A stretch of DNA of 39,549 bases from Bacteroidales bacterium UBA6445 (GTDB lineage: Bacteria > Bacteroidota > Bacteroidia > Bacteroidales > UBA932): positions 1 to 39,549 of the forward strand of contig DJOF01000002.1 of NCBI GenBank assembly GCA_002439585.1. The letters are read 5' to 3'. This document shows, piece after piece, positions 23,606 through 32,440 of this stretch. A model generated the notes under the pieces. It worked only from the letters and a program-made list of their open reading frames with translations. It was not told where the DNA came from and ran no database searches. How positions within the stretch are numbered: position 1 is the stretch's first letter; each line of letters begins with the position of its first letter. Made by a program: the position numbers and the translations under genes.

Positions 23606-26087
23606 ACCGTCCGGTAACGCTATCAAGGCAGGCACTGATCTCCTCAGGAGTACCTTCTGCCACAATTCTCCCGCCTTCTTCACCCCCGCCCGGTCCCATG
23701 TCGATAATGTAGTCGGCATTGCGTATCACATCGAGGTCATGTTCGATGACAACGACAGTAGCTCCGTGGCTTACAAGATCTTGAAATACAAGTAGAAGAG
23801 TCCGGACATCATCAGGGTGCAGCCCTATTGTCGGCTCATCAAATACGAAGACTGTGTCAGACTGGCCATGACCTATCTCGCAGGCAAGCTTCAGCCTCTG
23901 GGCTTCTCCTCCCGAAAGCCCCGGCGTATCCTCTCCGAGAGTAAGGTATCCGAGTCCGAGCTCCTTGAGTACTTCAAGCCTCTGCCTTACTGTCTTCAGA
24001 TCAATGCAGGCCGTCAGAGCATCATTTACATCCATATCCATAAGTTCAGGAAGGGAGTAGAACTCTCCGCTGCTGTTCTCCCGGCGTACAAGAGAGGCTT
24101 CTTTTGAATATCTTGAACCGCGGCAGTCAGGGCAAGGTACATCCACGTCCGGCAGGAACTGCACGTCAAGGCTGATGACCCCAGTACCATCACATGTAGG
24201 ACATCTGAGCTTGCCTGTATTGTATGAGAAATCACCGTCCTTATAACCTTTCTTCTTCGCATCTTCGGTCTTGGCATATATTTTACGCAGCTCATCGTGC
24301 ACATTTGCATATGTGGCCACGGTTGACCTTATATTGATACCGATAGGGGAGGCGTCAATCAGCTTTATCTGTCGGATGCCTTCAGCACTCAAAGCCTTGA
24401 CATGCGGAGGAAGAGGCTTTCCGGCAATTGCAGCACGTATGGCAGGGATCAGACATTCGAGCACAAGAGTAGTCTTGCCTGATCCTGATACTCCGGTCAC
24501 GACAGTCAGTCTTCCTTTTGGAATGTCCGCCTCAAGAGGTTTTACAGTGTGCAGGGCATTTGTAGAGAGACGAATGCGCCCTATATCGAACATTTGTCCG
24601 GCAGTACATCTGACTCGAGCCTTGACCTTTGCCTTTCCACTCAGATACGGGCCTATCCTTGAGGCCTGGTTATTTTCAATCTCGTCCAATGTCCCCTTGG
24701 CTATGACAGTCCCTCCTTCTGATCCTGCCCCAGGACCCATCTCAACCATGAAGTCTGACTCTTTGAGTATCTGAGTGTCATGGTCGACAAGCACTACTGA
24801 ATTACCGTCAGCTATCAAGTCATGCATCACGGCCGATAATCCGCGTATATTGGCAGGATGCAGGCCAATGGATGGCTCGTCAAGGACATACAGTACACCG
24901 GTAGTACGATTCCTTACGGCCCTTGCCAGTTGCATTCTCTGTCTTTCTCCTGTCGAAAGGGTGTCGGAAGACCTGTCAAGGCTCAGATATCCGACTCCAA
25001 GGTCAATAAGCCTTGCCGAAGCATCGGTGAATGATTCGCAGATCTGTCGGGCCATCTCCTTCATGCTTTCAGGCATTGTATCAGGAATCCCTCGTACCCA
25101 TATATCAAGTTTCTCAAGCGGCATCTTGCAAGCCTCTGCCAGAGAAATTCCACATACAAGAGGTGCACGTGCAGCTTCCGAAAGACGTGTGCCACCGCAT
25201 TCGGGACATACTTCGGTTTTGAGAAATTTCTCCACTCTCTTCATGCCTTTCTCGTCTTTTACCTTGGCAAGGGCATTTTCCACGGTGTAGACCGCATTGT
25301 AATATGTAAAGTCGAGTTCTCCGGCCTGATTGGAATTCTTGGGCTTGTAGAAAATGTGCTTCTTGATGGCAGGTCCGTGGAACACAATGTCCCTCTCTTT
25401 TGGCGTCAGCTGATTGAAAGGGACGTCAGTACGTACGCCCATTGCCCGGCACACGTCGGTCATGAGAGACCACATAAGGGTATTCCAAGGGGCTACTGCC
25501 CCCTCATCTATACTCAGGCTCTCGTCAGGAACAAGGGTGGACTCATCGACTGTGCGTATAAATCCTGTCCCATTGCAGGCCTTGCAGGCACCGCTGCCGT
25601 TGAAAGAAAGGTCTTCTGCCGAAGGTGCGAAGAAATGCTCTCCGCATACAGGGCATACAAGCTCCTTGCCTGCAGCCACATTCAGTGACGGCTCAAGATA
25701 ATGCCCGTTGGGACAGCGATGTCTTCCCAAGCGCGAATATATGAGTCTGAGGTTGTTGAGAAGTTCTGTACCAGTGCCGAAAGTACTCCTTATGCCGGGA
25801 ATGCCTGGTCTCTGGTGCAGGGCAAGCGCGGCAGGTACATACAGCACCTCATCTGCATCAGCCCTTGCCGCCTGGGTCATGCGACGTCTAGTATATGTGG
25901 AAAGGGACTCCAGATAACGCCTCGACCCTTCTGCATAAAGTACTCCAAGCGAAAGAGAAGATTTCCCAGACCCGGATACACCAGCTATACCGACGATCCT
26001 GTTCAGTGGGATGTCGACATCAATGTTCTTGAGATTGTGTACCCTTGCGCCACGGACCTTTATATGATCCGGTATCTTCCTTTCCAT
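23583..26087 (-). CDS. UvrA-like ABC ATPase (short UvrA2 type)
   Basis: The 834-residue protein has two ABC ATPase modules: Walker A GVSGSGKSS (about 36-44) and GVSGSGKTT in the second half, with signature sequences LSTGERQRMQLARAV and LSGGEAQRLKLACEI and Walker B segments LYVLDEPSIGLHP and VFVFDEPTIGLHP. Zinc-knuckle cysteines are present (CPECGGTR; CPTCDGTG...CPDCRGSRY). It is about 100 residues shorter than classical UvrA (about 940), and the stretch after the first Walker A suggests loss of the UvrB-binding domain, as in class II UvrA2/DrrC-like proteins linked to drug or DNA-damage tolerance. It is the last gene of the folP-purB operon, 12 bp after purB, and converges on folE. Confidence 0.88.
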   Translation of the reverse strand: MERKIPDHIKVRGARVHNLKNIDVDIPLNRIVGIAGVSGSGKSSLSLGVLYAEGSRRYLESLSTYTRRRMTQAARADADEVLYVPAALALHQRPGIPGIRSTFGTGTELLNNLRLIYSRLGRHRCPNGHYLEPSLNVAAGKELVCPVCGEHFFAPSAEDLSFNGSGACKACNGTGFIRTVDESTLVPDESLSIDEGAVAPWNTLMWSLMTDVCRAMGVRTDVPFNQLTPKERDIVFHGPAIKKHIFYKPKNSNQAGELDFTYYNAVYTVENALAKVKDEKGMKRVEKFLKTEVCPECGGTRLSEAARAPLVCGISLAEACKMPLEKLDIWVRGIPDTMPESMKEMARQICESFTDASARLIDLGVGYLSLDRSSDTLSTGERQRMQLARAVRNRTTGVLYVLDEPSIGLHPANIRGLSAVMHDLIADGNSVVLVDHDTQILKESDFMVEMGPGAGSEGGTVIAKGTLDEIENNQASRIGPYLSGKAKVKARVRCTAGQMFDIGRIRLSTNALHTVKPLEADIPKGRLTVVTGVSGSGKTTLVLECLIPAIRAAIAGKPLPPHVKALSAEGIRQIKLIDASPIGINIRSTVATYANVHDELRKIYAKTEDAKKKGYKDGDFSYNTGKLRCPTCDGTGVISLDVQFLPDVDVPCPDCRGSRYSKEASLVRRENSSGEFYSLPELMDMDVNDALTACIDLKTVRQRLEVLKELGLGYLTLGEDTPGLSGGEAQRLKLACEIGHGQSDTVFVFDEPTIGLHPDDVRTLLLVFQDLVSHGATVVVIEHDLDVIRNADYIIDMGPGGGEEGGRIVAEGTPEEISACLDSVTGRFISSLSD

Positions 26088-26099
26088 TGCGAATCTTTA

Positions 26100-27440
26100 T
26101 TAAAATCCCGTATAATTCCAGGGGGTGATGCTGCGGAGTTCCTCTTTTACGGAATCGGACACTTCCAATGTTCCGATGAAATCCTCAATCGTCTTCTCGT
26201 CTATTGCTGCGCCGGTGCGGGTCAGTTTCTTTAGGGCTTCGTATGGATTGGGGTATCCTTCTCTGCGGAGAATAGTCTGGATGCCCTCTGCCACTACTGC
26301 CCAATTGCGATGAAGGTCACGTTCGATGGCGTCCTCGTTGAGGATCAGCTTGCCCATTCCCTTTTTTAGTGAAGCAAATGCTATAAGTCCGTGTCCGAGA
26401 GGCACTCCTACATTACGAAGTACGGTAGAGTCTGTAAGGTCTCTCTGAAGACGGGAGATCGGGAGCTTCATGGAAAGGAATGTGAATATTGCATCCGCCA
26501 TCCCAAGATTGCCTTCTGCATTTTCGAAATCGATAGGGTTGACCTTATGAGGCATGGCCGATGAGCCGACTTCGTTTGCATTGACTTTCTGCCTGAAGTA
26601 TTCCATTGATATGTACGACCATATATCCCGGCTGAAATCGATAAGTATAGTATTGATACGCCTTAGACAGTCGAAGATTGCAGCGAGGTTGTCATAGTGC
26701 TCAATCTGGGTTGTAGGACAAGATCTCACAAGTCCGAGCGAACTTACGAACTTGCCGGCAAAGCCCGGCCAGTCGATATCAGGAAAAGCGACCTTATGCG
26801 CGTTCATGTTGCCGGTTGCTCCTCCAAATTTGGCCGGATAGCCAAGCAGACCGAACTGCCTCAGCTGCTCATTGAGCCTTGCATGGAAGACTTCCATCTC
26901 TTTGCCAAGCCTCGTCGGCGAAGCAGGCTGGCCGTGAGTCTTTGCGAGCATCGGCACGTCTTTCCATTTCTCTGCCATAGCCCCTATCGCAGATACAACA
27001 TCCTTAAGCGTAGGCATATATACCTCTTCCAAAGCCTCCTTGAGCATCAGTGGTTGGGCTGTGTTGTTTATGTCCTGAGACGTAAGGCCGAAATGCACAA
27101 ATTCAGACCACTTATCGAGTCCTGCTTCGTGGAGATGCTTCTTGATATAGTATTCCACAGCCTTGACGTCGTGGTTGGTAGTCTTCTCTATCTCCTTGAC
27201 TTCCATAGCCTTCTCAAGCGTAAGCTTTAGATATAGATCTCGAAGGAGACCGTAGTTGGACTTGTCGAAGTCTTCGAGTTGCGGTAGGGGGATCTCGCAC
27301 AATGCGATGAAATATTCCACTTCTACCCTTATCCTGTATCGTATAAGAGCAAATTCACTGAAATACGCCTGAAGGGCGTTTGTCTTGGCTGCATATCGGC
27401 CGTCAACCGGTGATATGGCTAGCAAAGCGTGAGTGTCCAT
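26100..27440 (-). CDS. purB: Adenylosuccinate lyase
   Basis: The enzyme performs two steps of purine synthesis: cleavage of SAICAR to AICAR and of adenylosuccinate to AMP, releasing fumarate. The 446-residue length, the N terminus (LLAISPVDGRYAAKTNALQA) and the signature GSSAMPHKVNPIDFENAEGN match the E. coli-like type of PurB. The catalytic histidine region is in MLAKTHGQPASPTRLGKE, and FGLTSQDINNTA supplies another active-site segment. The gene lies 6 bp after folP and 12 bp before the UvrA-like gene, so the three form an operon. Grouping purine and folate genes is reasonable because one-carbon folates feed purine synthesis. Confidence 0.96.
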   Translation of the reverse strand: MDTHALLAISPVDGRYAAKTNALQAYFSEFALIRYRIRVEVEYFIALCEIPLPQLEDFDKSNYGLLRDLYLKLTLEKAMEVKEIEKTTNHDVKAVEYYIKKHLHEAGLDKWSEFVHFGLTSQDINNTAQPLMLKEALEEVYMPTLKDVVSAIGAMAEKWKDVPMLAKTHGQPASPTRLGKEMEVFHARLNEQLRQFGLLGYPAKFGGATGNMNAHKVAFPDIDWPGFAGKFVSSLGLVRSCPTTQIEHYDNLAAIFDCLRRINTILIDFSRDIWSYISMEYFRQKVNANEVGSSAMPHKVNPIDFENAEGNLGMADAIFTFLSMKLPISRLQRDLTDSTVLRNVGVPLGHGLIAFASLKKGMGKLILNEDAIERDLHRNWAVVAEGIQTILRREGYPNPYEALKKLTRTGAAIDEKTIEDFIGTLEVSDSVKEELRSITPWNYTGF

Positions 27441-27446
27441 ATTTAT

Positions 27447-28328
27447 TTAATTATTGTTTTCCAATTCTTTGTATAGGGCTACGGTCCTTGCAGCTTCTGC
27501 GACATCATGTACGCGCAGGATATCCGCACCGTTGCACAGAGCTTTGTAGTGAAGTACTTGAGTCTCAGGTAGAGAGGTCTCTGGTGTGAGACCGAATCTC
27601 TTGTATATCATGCTTTTGCGCGAGATACCAACGAGTATGGGCCTTCTCATTTCCATAAACTTTGACAACTCTCTCATAAGCTTGTAGTTCTGCTCAATTG
27701 TCTTTGCAAACCCGAACCCAGGGTCAAGTATCCAATTCTGTACTCCGAAATATTCCGCATCCTTGGCAAATGACTTGAAATAATCAAGGACTTCCAATGT
27801 GACGTCTTCGTATTCGCATAGCCCCTGCATCGTCTCTGGAGTACCGCGCATGTGCATCGCCACATAAGGCAGCGAAAGTCGCCCGGCAAGCGAGAGCATG
27901 TCGGCTCTTCCTTGCCTGTCATCGCTTCCGTAAAGGCCTCTTCCTGCCGTTATGTCGTTGATTATGAAATCTCCTATAAGACCGTGCACTCTCTCGACGA
28001 CGGAAGGCCAGTATGTATCTACTGATATTGAAATAAGGGGAAATCTCTCCTTGACGGCTTCAAGTGCCGGAGCGAGCCTTCTCCACTCTTCCTCTTCTCC
28101 GACTGGACTGGATCCAGGTCTGGTGGAGCATGCCCCGAAATCGAGGATCTCGGCCCCGTTCTGGATCATCTCTGCCGCTCTCTCGACAGCTTTGGCGGAC
28201 CAGTCTTCAGAGTCTGCGTCCAGGCATCTGCTCGGCGGATAATAGGAGTTGTCAGTAAGGTTGATTATCCCCATTATTCGGATTCTGCGTCCGGGCCTGA
28301 CAGAGAAAGTGTGGCATATGTCGTTCAT
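27447..28328 (-). CDS. folP: Dihydropteroate synthase
   Basis: The enzyme joins 4-aminobenzoate to dihydropterin pyrophosphate to make dihydropteroate; sulfonamides target it. The 293-residue TIM barrel has SISVDTYWPSVVERV, FIINDITAGRG, WILDPGFGFAKTIEQNY, GISRKSMI and the C-terminal DILRVHDVAEA, where R and H contact the pyrophosphate. Loop 1 is unusual: IMGIINLTDNSYYPPSR, with D26-N27 where most family members have Pro-Asp (NVTPDSF). N23, the metal-contact asparagine, is kept. It is the first gene of the folP-purB-uvrA2 operon, with a -33/-7 type promoter 20-50 bp upstream. Confidence 0.93.
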   Translation of the reverse strand: MNDICHTFSVRPGRRIRIMGIINLTDNSYYPPSRCLDADSEDWSAKAVERAAEMIQNGAEILDFGACSTRPGSSPVGEEEEWRRLAPALEAVKERFPLISISVDTYWPSVVERVHGLIGDFIINDITAGRGLYGSDDRQGRADMLSLAGRLSLPYVAMHMRGTPETMQGLCEYEDVTLEVLDYFKSFAKDAEYFGVQNWILDPGFGFAKTIEQNYKLMRELSKFMEMRRPILVGISRKSMIYKRFGLTPETSLPETQVLHYKALCNGADILRVHDVAEAARTVALYKELENNN

Positions 28329-28348
28329 CGGGTATCAATTTTTTGCGA

Positions 28349-28380
28349 CAAATTTAGATGTTGTTTTGAGAATTTTCAAA
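28349..28380 (-). promoter_or_regulatory. Promoter of the folP-purB-uvrA2 operon
   Basis: On the minus strand TTTG (28380-28377) is followed after 20 bases by TAAATTTG (28356-28349), matching the Bacteroidetes -33/-7 consensus. Transcription would begin about 14 bases before the folP start. Confidence 0.7.
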
Positions 28381-28383
28381 AAC

Positions 28384-28570
28384 TAATTTTGCTAAATTTG
28401 CAATAGGGGCTTCCCGTGTCTCAGTCACTGGATGTCTCTGTCTGCAGAGCCTAAGTGCGGGACAGCGTCATGTACGCGGTTCAGGTGGCGGCAGTATGTG
28501 CGCGGTGCGTCTTAGCATTTGTCGTCGTTCATTGCTGAAGGCCAGGAGAAATAGTTTATAAACAAGATAA
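28384..28570 (+). promoter_or_regulatory. Candidate -7 elements and long leader of tmk
   Basis: TAATTTTG (28384-28391) and TAAATTTG (28393-28400) lie on the + strand, leaving a leader of about 175 bases before the tmk start. The leader is GC-richer than its surroundings and contains a 22-codon frame (28470-28538, MYAVQVAAVCARCVLAFVVV). No known riboswitch or RNA was recognised. The -33 spacing is imperfect. Confidence 0.4.
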
Positions 28571-28582
28571 TTGCATAATGCG

Positions 28583-29314
28583 ATGCTAGTAGTTGTAGAG
28601 GGACTTGACGGCTCCGGGAAATCTACTCAAGTAAAGCGACTTGAGGCCTTTCTGGGCCGTTTTGGCGGAAGGATAGACTACATACATTTCCCTACATACA
28701 GTACTCCTGTATATGGTGAGCTTATATCAAAGTTCCTTAGAGGAGGATTTGGAGACATTAGGAGCGTGCATCCGCAGCTCGTGGCTCTGCTGTATGCGGA
28801 AGACAGACATTGTACTTTGAATAGGATACTTTCCGGGCTCGAAGATGGTGGGATAGTTTTGTTGGACAGATATGTATATTCCAATATCGCATACCAGTGC
28901 GCCAAAGTGGATGACGAACAGGAGCGCGAAGAGCTGAGGCAGTGGATAGTCGATACCGAATACGGAGACTTCGGTTTGCCCCGGCCTGATCTCAATATTT
29001 TTCTTGATGTGCCTATCGATTTTGTCGAGAAGAAACTTGAGACTCCGAGGGATGGAGAGGATCGGGCTTATCTGGAAGGTAAGTCCGATATCCATGAGGC
29101 AGACATAGAGTTTCAGAAGCGGGTACGTACCGTATATTTGCGCCAGTGCGAACTTGATCCTGATTTCATAAGGATAGATTGTTCTTCAGAGAGTAGGGCG
29201 ATGCTGCCAGAGGAGATGATAGCAGACATGATAGAGGAAGCCGTATCTAAGGCTATCGATTTCAATAGTACTGATAATAATAAGGAATATGGTGGGAATA
29301 ACAGGCAGATTTAA
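28583..29314 (+). CDS. tmk: Thymidylate kinase
   Basis: The enzyme phosphorylates dTMP to dTDP for DNA synthesis. ATG 28583 is preferred to an in-frame TTG upstream because the P-loop starts at residue 6 (VVEGLDGSGKSTQVKRL), as in the family. VLLDRYVYSNIAYQCAKV carries the conserved DR(Y) substrate motif, and YIHFPTYSTPVYGELISKFL is typical of Bacteroidales enzymes. At 243 residues it is slightly longer than E. coli Tmk (213), with extra sequence near the lid and C terminus. It overlaps the next gene by 26 bases, indicating coupled expression. Confidence 0.92.
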   Translation: MLVVVEGLDGSGKSTQVKRLEAFLGRFGGRIDYIHFPTYSTPVYGELISKFLRGGFGDIRSVHPQLVALLYAEDRHCTLNRILSGLEDGGIVLLDRYVYSNIAYQCAKVDDEQEREELRQWIVDTEYGDFGLPRPDLNIFLDVPIDFVEKKLETPRDGEDRAYLEGKSDIHEADIEFQKRVRTVYLRQCELDPDFIRIDCSSESRAMLPEEMIADMIEEAVSKAIDFNSTDNNKEYGGNNRQI

Positions 29315-30521
29315 GCGCCTCTGTGCCTTTGTGATAGGTGTTGTATTCTTTGTCTCGGGAATCCTTAAACTCATAGATCCTGTCGGAGTATCGCTGATAG
29401 TAGGGGAGTACTTCTCTTTCTTTCATATAGGATTCATGTCCGTGACTTCCAAGTTTGTGGCTGTAGTCCTGTCTCTGGTCGAGTCCTTTACAGGCCTTGC
29501 GCTTATGACAGGAGTATTCCGTCTACTTACATTTTGGGTGACAGGTATACTTCTAAGCATATTCGCTCTTATTACCCTACTGCTGTGGATATTCAATCCG
29601 TCCATGGATTGCGGATGTTTTGGACAAGCAGTGCATCTTACTCATTTTCAGTCCTTTGCCAAAAATGTCGTGCTTATTCTTCTCTATTGTGCGGCATTTT
29701 TCCCGTATGGACGGGTCGGAGAGCCAAAGCCTCGCAAATTCCTCTCATTTTCAATAGTCGGGGTTTCGGTGGGCGTCCTTTGCATATATTCTCTGATGTA
29801 TATTCCTCTTCTTGATCTGACCCCGTTCTCTCTTTCATCCCGTCTTGCAGCTGCCGATAGTGCGGCCCCAGACAGTACGGATATGTATGTTTCTTCATTC
29901 GTATATGAAAAGAATGGCAAGAAAGGAGTCTTTACTCTCAATAATATTCCGGACTCTACATGGACATTTGTTGAGGCACTTACTGTCCCGAAAGATGACA
30001 ATATAAAGGAGAGTGACTATCCAAGCCTGTCATTCACCGATGCGAGAGGAAGATACTGCGATGAGATCGCTGCCAAGGGCCTTGTGATGGCTCTCTCTGT
30101 ATATGCCCCGGGAAAGTTAGATGCTGATGACTGGGAAGATATGGCTGATTTTATAAGTATTGCCTCCAAGGCCGGCTTTACCCCTCTCCTGCTCGTCGCG
30201 GCTTCTCCTGAGGATTTTGCCGTTAGGATTGAGGATTCCGCTGCTATAGAGCAGAAAGAGAAGATGGCATTGATGACTTCCGTGTACTATTCTGATTATA
30301 GGACTCTTGTATCGATGAATAGGTCAAATGGCGGAGCGGTCTATTTCAATAATGGCAACCTTATATCCAAATGGGCTGCAAGAGCCCTGCCCGGGGAGAA
30401 GAAACTGTCCAAGATAGTGCGGACCAACAGTATAGAGTTCATGCTTGAGGCTGACAACCATAGGAAGCTTGTATTCCAGGCTTTCCTGCTGTACAGCCTG
30501 GGTATAGTATTGCTTATATGA
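29289..30521 (+). CDS. BT_3928-family membrane protein (DoxX/MauE-like)
   Basis: This 410-residue protein has an N-terminal bundle of about four membrane helices (about 10-32, 45-68, 78-100, 118-137) containing GILKLIDPVGVSLIVGEYF and the cysteine motif MDCGCFG between the third and fourth helix, as in DoxX/MauE-type thiol-redox proteins. A further helix (about 153-175) is followed by a long soluble domain (about 180-390), presumably periplasmic, and a terminal helix (LVFQAFLLYSLGIVLLI). The arrangement matches the Bacteroidota BT_3928 family of unknown function; a role in disulfide or quinone-linked redox is inferred from the cysteines. It starts inside the end of tmk. Confidence 0.8.
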   Translation: MVGITGRFKRLCAFVIGVVFFVSGILKLIDPVGVSLIVGEYFSFFHIGFMSVTSKFVAVVLSLVESFTGLALMTGVFRLLTFWVTGILLSIFALITLLLWIFNPSMDCGCFGQAVHLTHFQSFAKNVVLILLYCAAFFPYGRVGEPKPRKFLSFSIVGVSVGVLCIYSLMYIPLLDLTPFSLSSRLAAADSAAPDSTDMYVSSFVYEKNGKKGVFTLNNIPDSTWTFVEALTVPKDDNIKESDYPSLSFTDARGRYCDEIAAKGLVMALSVYAPGKLDADDWEDMADFISIASKAGFTPLLLVAASPEDFAVRIEDSAAIEQKEKMALMTSVYYSDYRTLVSMNRSNGGAVYFNNGNLISKWAARALPGEKKLSKIVRTNSIEFMLEADNHRKLVFQAFLLYSLGIVLLI

Positions 30522-30600
30522 CGTTGGATGCGCTTTCTGCGACTGAGTCCTATAGAACTGGCGGAGAAAAGTAGATATTTGATTGTTTTAAATTAATATT

Positions 30601-31176
30601 ATGAAAGGGGTATATGTTTTTCTTGCCAATGGCTTTGAAGAGACTGAAGCCTTGGCTCCTGTGGATATTCTTAGGAGAGGAGGAGTCGATGTCAAGACTG
30701 TGTCTGTCAATTATGACAAGTTTGTGACCGGATCGCATAAAGTGACTGTTGTGGCTGACCTTACATATGGTGAGTTCAAGTCTGAAGTTGAGCTTGAAGG
30801 TACAGAAGAGAAGGATACAATCATTTTCCCAGGAGGAATGCCCGGGACTAAGAATCTTGCGGAGAATGCTGAGATTATCAATTTCATGAGGCTGCATTAT
30901 GCAGAAGGCGGCACTGTGGCTGCTATCTGCGCTGCTCCAGGCTTGGTCGTTTCGCAATTACCGAGTCTTGAGGGAAAGCATTTTACCTGTTTCGACGGTT
31001 TTGAAGATGCTCCAATTGCACGAGGTGGTATCTATGAGAAGAAGCCTGCCGTATCCGATGGCAATCTCATAACAGGAAGGGGTGCCGGATGTGCCGTGGA
31101 GTTCGGTCTTGCAATCCTTGCCCATCTCAAGGGCAAAGAAGAGGCCGCGAAAGTGCGTCACGCTATCATGCTCTGA
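30601..31176 (+). CDS. DJ-1/PfpI family protein
   Basis: The 191-residue protein has the DJ-1 subfamily fold: the start YVFLANGFEETEALAPVDIL with E16 (matching DJ-1 Glu18), IIFPGGMPGT, and the nucleophile elbow AAICAAPGLV with C110 (Cys106 of human DJ-1). VSDGNLITGRGAGCAVEFGL closes the domain. Family knowledge: DJ-1-like proteins act in protection against oxidative or glyoxal stress, with glyoxalase or deglycase activity still debated; a ThiJ/YajL-like role is possible. A methylglyoxal synthase gene lies 2 kb downstream, which may be coincidence. Its stop is 4 bases from the end of the convergent alr gene. Confidence 0.92.
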   Translation: MKGVYVFLANGFEETEALAPVDILRRGGVDVKTVSVNYDKFVTGSHKVTVVADLTYGEFKSEVELEGTEEKDTIIFPGGMPGTKNLAENAEIINFMRLHYAEGGTVAAICAAPGLVVSQLPSLEGKHFTCFDGFEDAPIARGGIYEKKPAVSDGNLITGRGAGCAVEFGLAILAHLKGKEEAAKVRHAIML

Positions 31177-31180
31177 TCTA

Positions 31181-32293
31181 TCACTTTATGATTTCCCTGT
31201 CGATTCGGCGGGGAATTCTTGTCATTATCTCATATGGAATAGTGTCAAGAATCTCGGCAAGTTCACTTACAGTCGGATCTTCCCCGAATATTGTGACTGT
31301 GTCTCCTACTTTGGCGTCAATGCCGGTGATATCTATCATGCACATGTCCATACAGATGTTGCCGATTGTTCTGGCCCGTTTCCCATTTACCGAGAAAGAC
31401 GCCCGGCCGCAGCCAAGATGTCTGTCGATACCGTCTGCATATCCTACCGGGATAGTGGCGATTACTGTTCCTTCAGGGGAGATCTGACCGTGCCTGCCAT
31501 AACCTACTGTCCCGTCTGATGGAGACAGGTGTTTGATCTGAAGAATCTTGCATTTGAGAGATGCTACAGGCGAGAGCTTTGTACCGGGGAGTGAACTTAT
31601 GCCGTAGATCCCGATGCCGAGTCTTACCATGTCATATTGGTATTGAGGGAATCTCTCTATGCCGGCTGAGTTGAGGATATGTAGCATGGGTCTGTAACCG
31701 ATGCTCTCGATGATCTTCCTGGCATTCTCGTCGAAAAGGTGTATCTGGGACAAGGTGAAGTCATCTGATGATGGATCTTCAGCAGCTGCAAGATGAGAGA
31801 AGATGGACTTGATCCGGACTCTGTCACAGGTCTTGAGGAAATCTATGAGTTCTCCTATCTCTTCGCTCATGAATCCCAATCTGTGCATTCCCGTGTCGAG
31901 TTTGATATGTATAGGGAAATTCTTGATGCCGCGCAACTCCAATACTGAGCAGAGAGTTTTGAGGGAGTATAGATTAGGTATGCTTGGCTCGAGACGGCAA
32001 TCAATCATCTCATTGAAGTAGTCGGTTCCACTTGTAAGCACAAGTATCGGCAGGCTTATGCCGGAGCGCCTAAGCTCCATTCCTTCGATCGGATAGGCGA
32101 CTGCCAGATAGTCAGCCCCCTCTTTCTGCATTATCGAGGCGAATTCTACTGCTCCGTGTCCGTAGGCGTTGGCCTTGACGAGGATAAGCAGTCTTGTCCC
32201 AGGTTCAATAAGACTTCTAAAATATCTGTAATTGCTTCTGCAAGCTTCAAGTCTGAGTTCCAGTCTGGAAAAGTCATTTTCCTTGTACATCAT
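31181..32293 (-). CDS. alr: Alanine racemase
   Basis: The enzyme makes D-alanine for peptidoglycan with pyridoxal phosphate. ATG 32293 (or the adjacent 32290) is preferred over a further ATG at 32344, because the extra 17 residues do not fit the family and a -7 element lies within that stretch. GTRLLILVKANAYGHGAVEF contains the cofactor lysine (K40), VGYGRHG carries the second catalytic tyrosine, and TIPVGYADGIDR and GNICMDMCMID form the C-terminal barrel motifs. At 370 residues it has the usual length. In some Bacteroidota Alr is fused to MurF, but here it stands alone. It converges on the DJ-1 gene and is divergent from the YugP-like gene. Confidence 0.94.
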   Translation of the reverse strand: MMYKENDFSRLELRLEACRSNYRYFRSLIEPGTRLLILVKANAYGHGAVEFASIMQKEGADYLAVAYPIEGMELRRSGISLPILVLTSGTDYFNEMIDCRLEPSIPNLYSLKTLCSVLELRGIKNFPIHIKLDTGMHRLGFMSEEIGELIDFLKTCDRVRIKSIFSHLAAAEDPSSDDFTLSQIHLFDENARKIIESIGYRPMLHILNSAGIERFPQYQYDMVRLGIGIYGISSLPGTKLSPVASLKCKILQIKHLSPSDGTVGYGRHGQISPEGTVIATIPVGYADGIDRHLGCGRASFSVNGKRARTIGNICMDMCMIDITGIDAKVGDTVTIFGEDPTVSELAEILDTIPYEIMTRIPRRIDREIIK

Positions 32294-32313
32294 CTCCACA
32301 TTAAAATATCGTG

Positions 32314-32321
32314 CAAAAATA
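32314..32321 (-). promoter_or_regulatory. -7 element of alr
   Basis: TATTTTTG on the minus strand fits TAnnTTTG and lies about 20 bases before ATG 32293, which supports that start. No TTTG with standard spacing was found upstream. Confidence 0.5.
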
Positions 32322-32362
32322 CTAATAAAATCAAAAGCTGTCATGATTTTTGCTATATTAGC

Positions 32363-32370
32363 TATCTTTG
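32363..32370 (+). promoter_or_regulatory. -7 element upstream of the YugP-like gene
   Basis: TATCTTTG on the + strand fits TAnnTTTG and would give a leader of about 65 bases. No well-spaced TTTG is seen. Confidence 0.5.
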
Positions 32371-32440
32371 GAGTTCCGGCTTAGAGAAGTCTGGAGTGTA
32401 CGCATTTTGCCAATAGAAATTTAATGAAATTAATAAATAT

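Noticed and set aside
32294..32344. Upstream ATG of alr
   Set aside because: The added residues do not match the family and contain a -7 promoter element.
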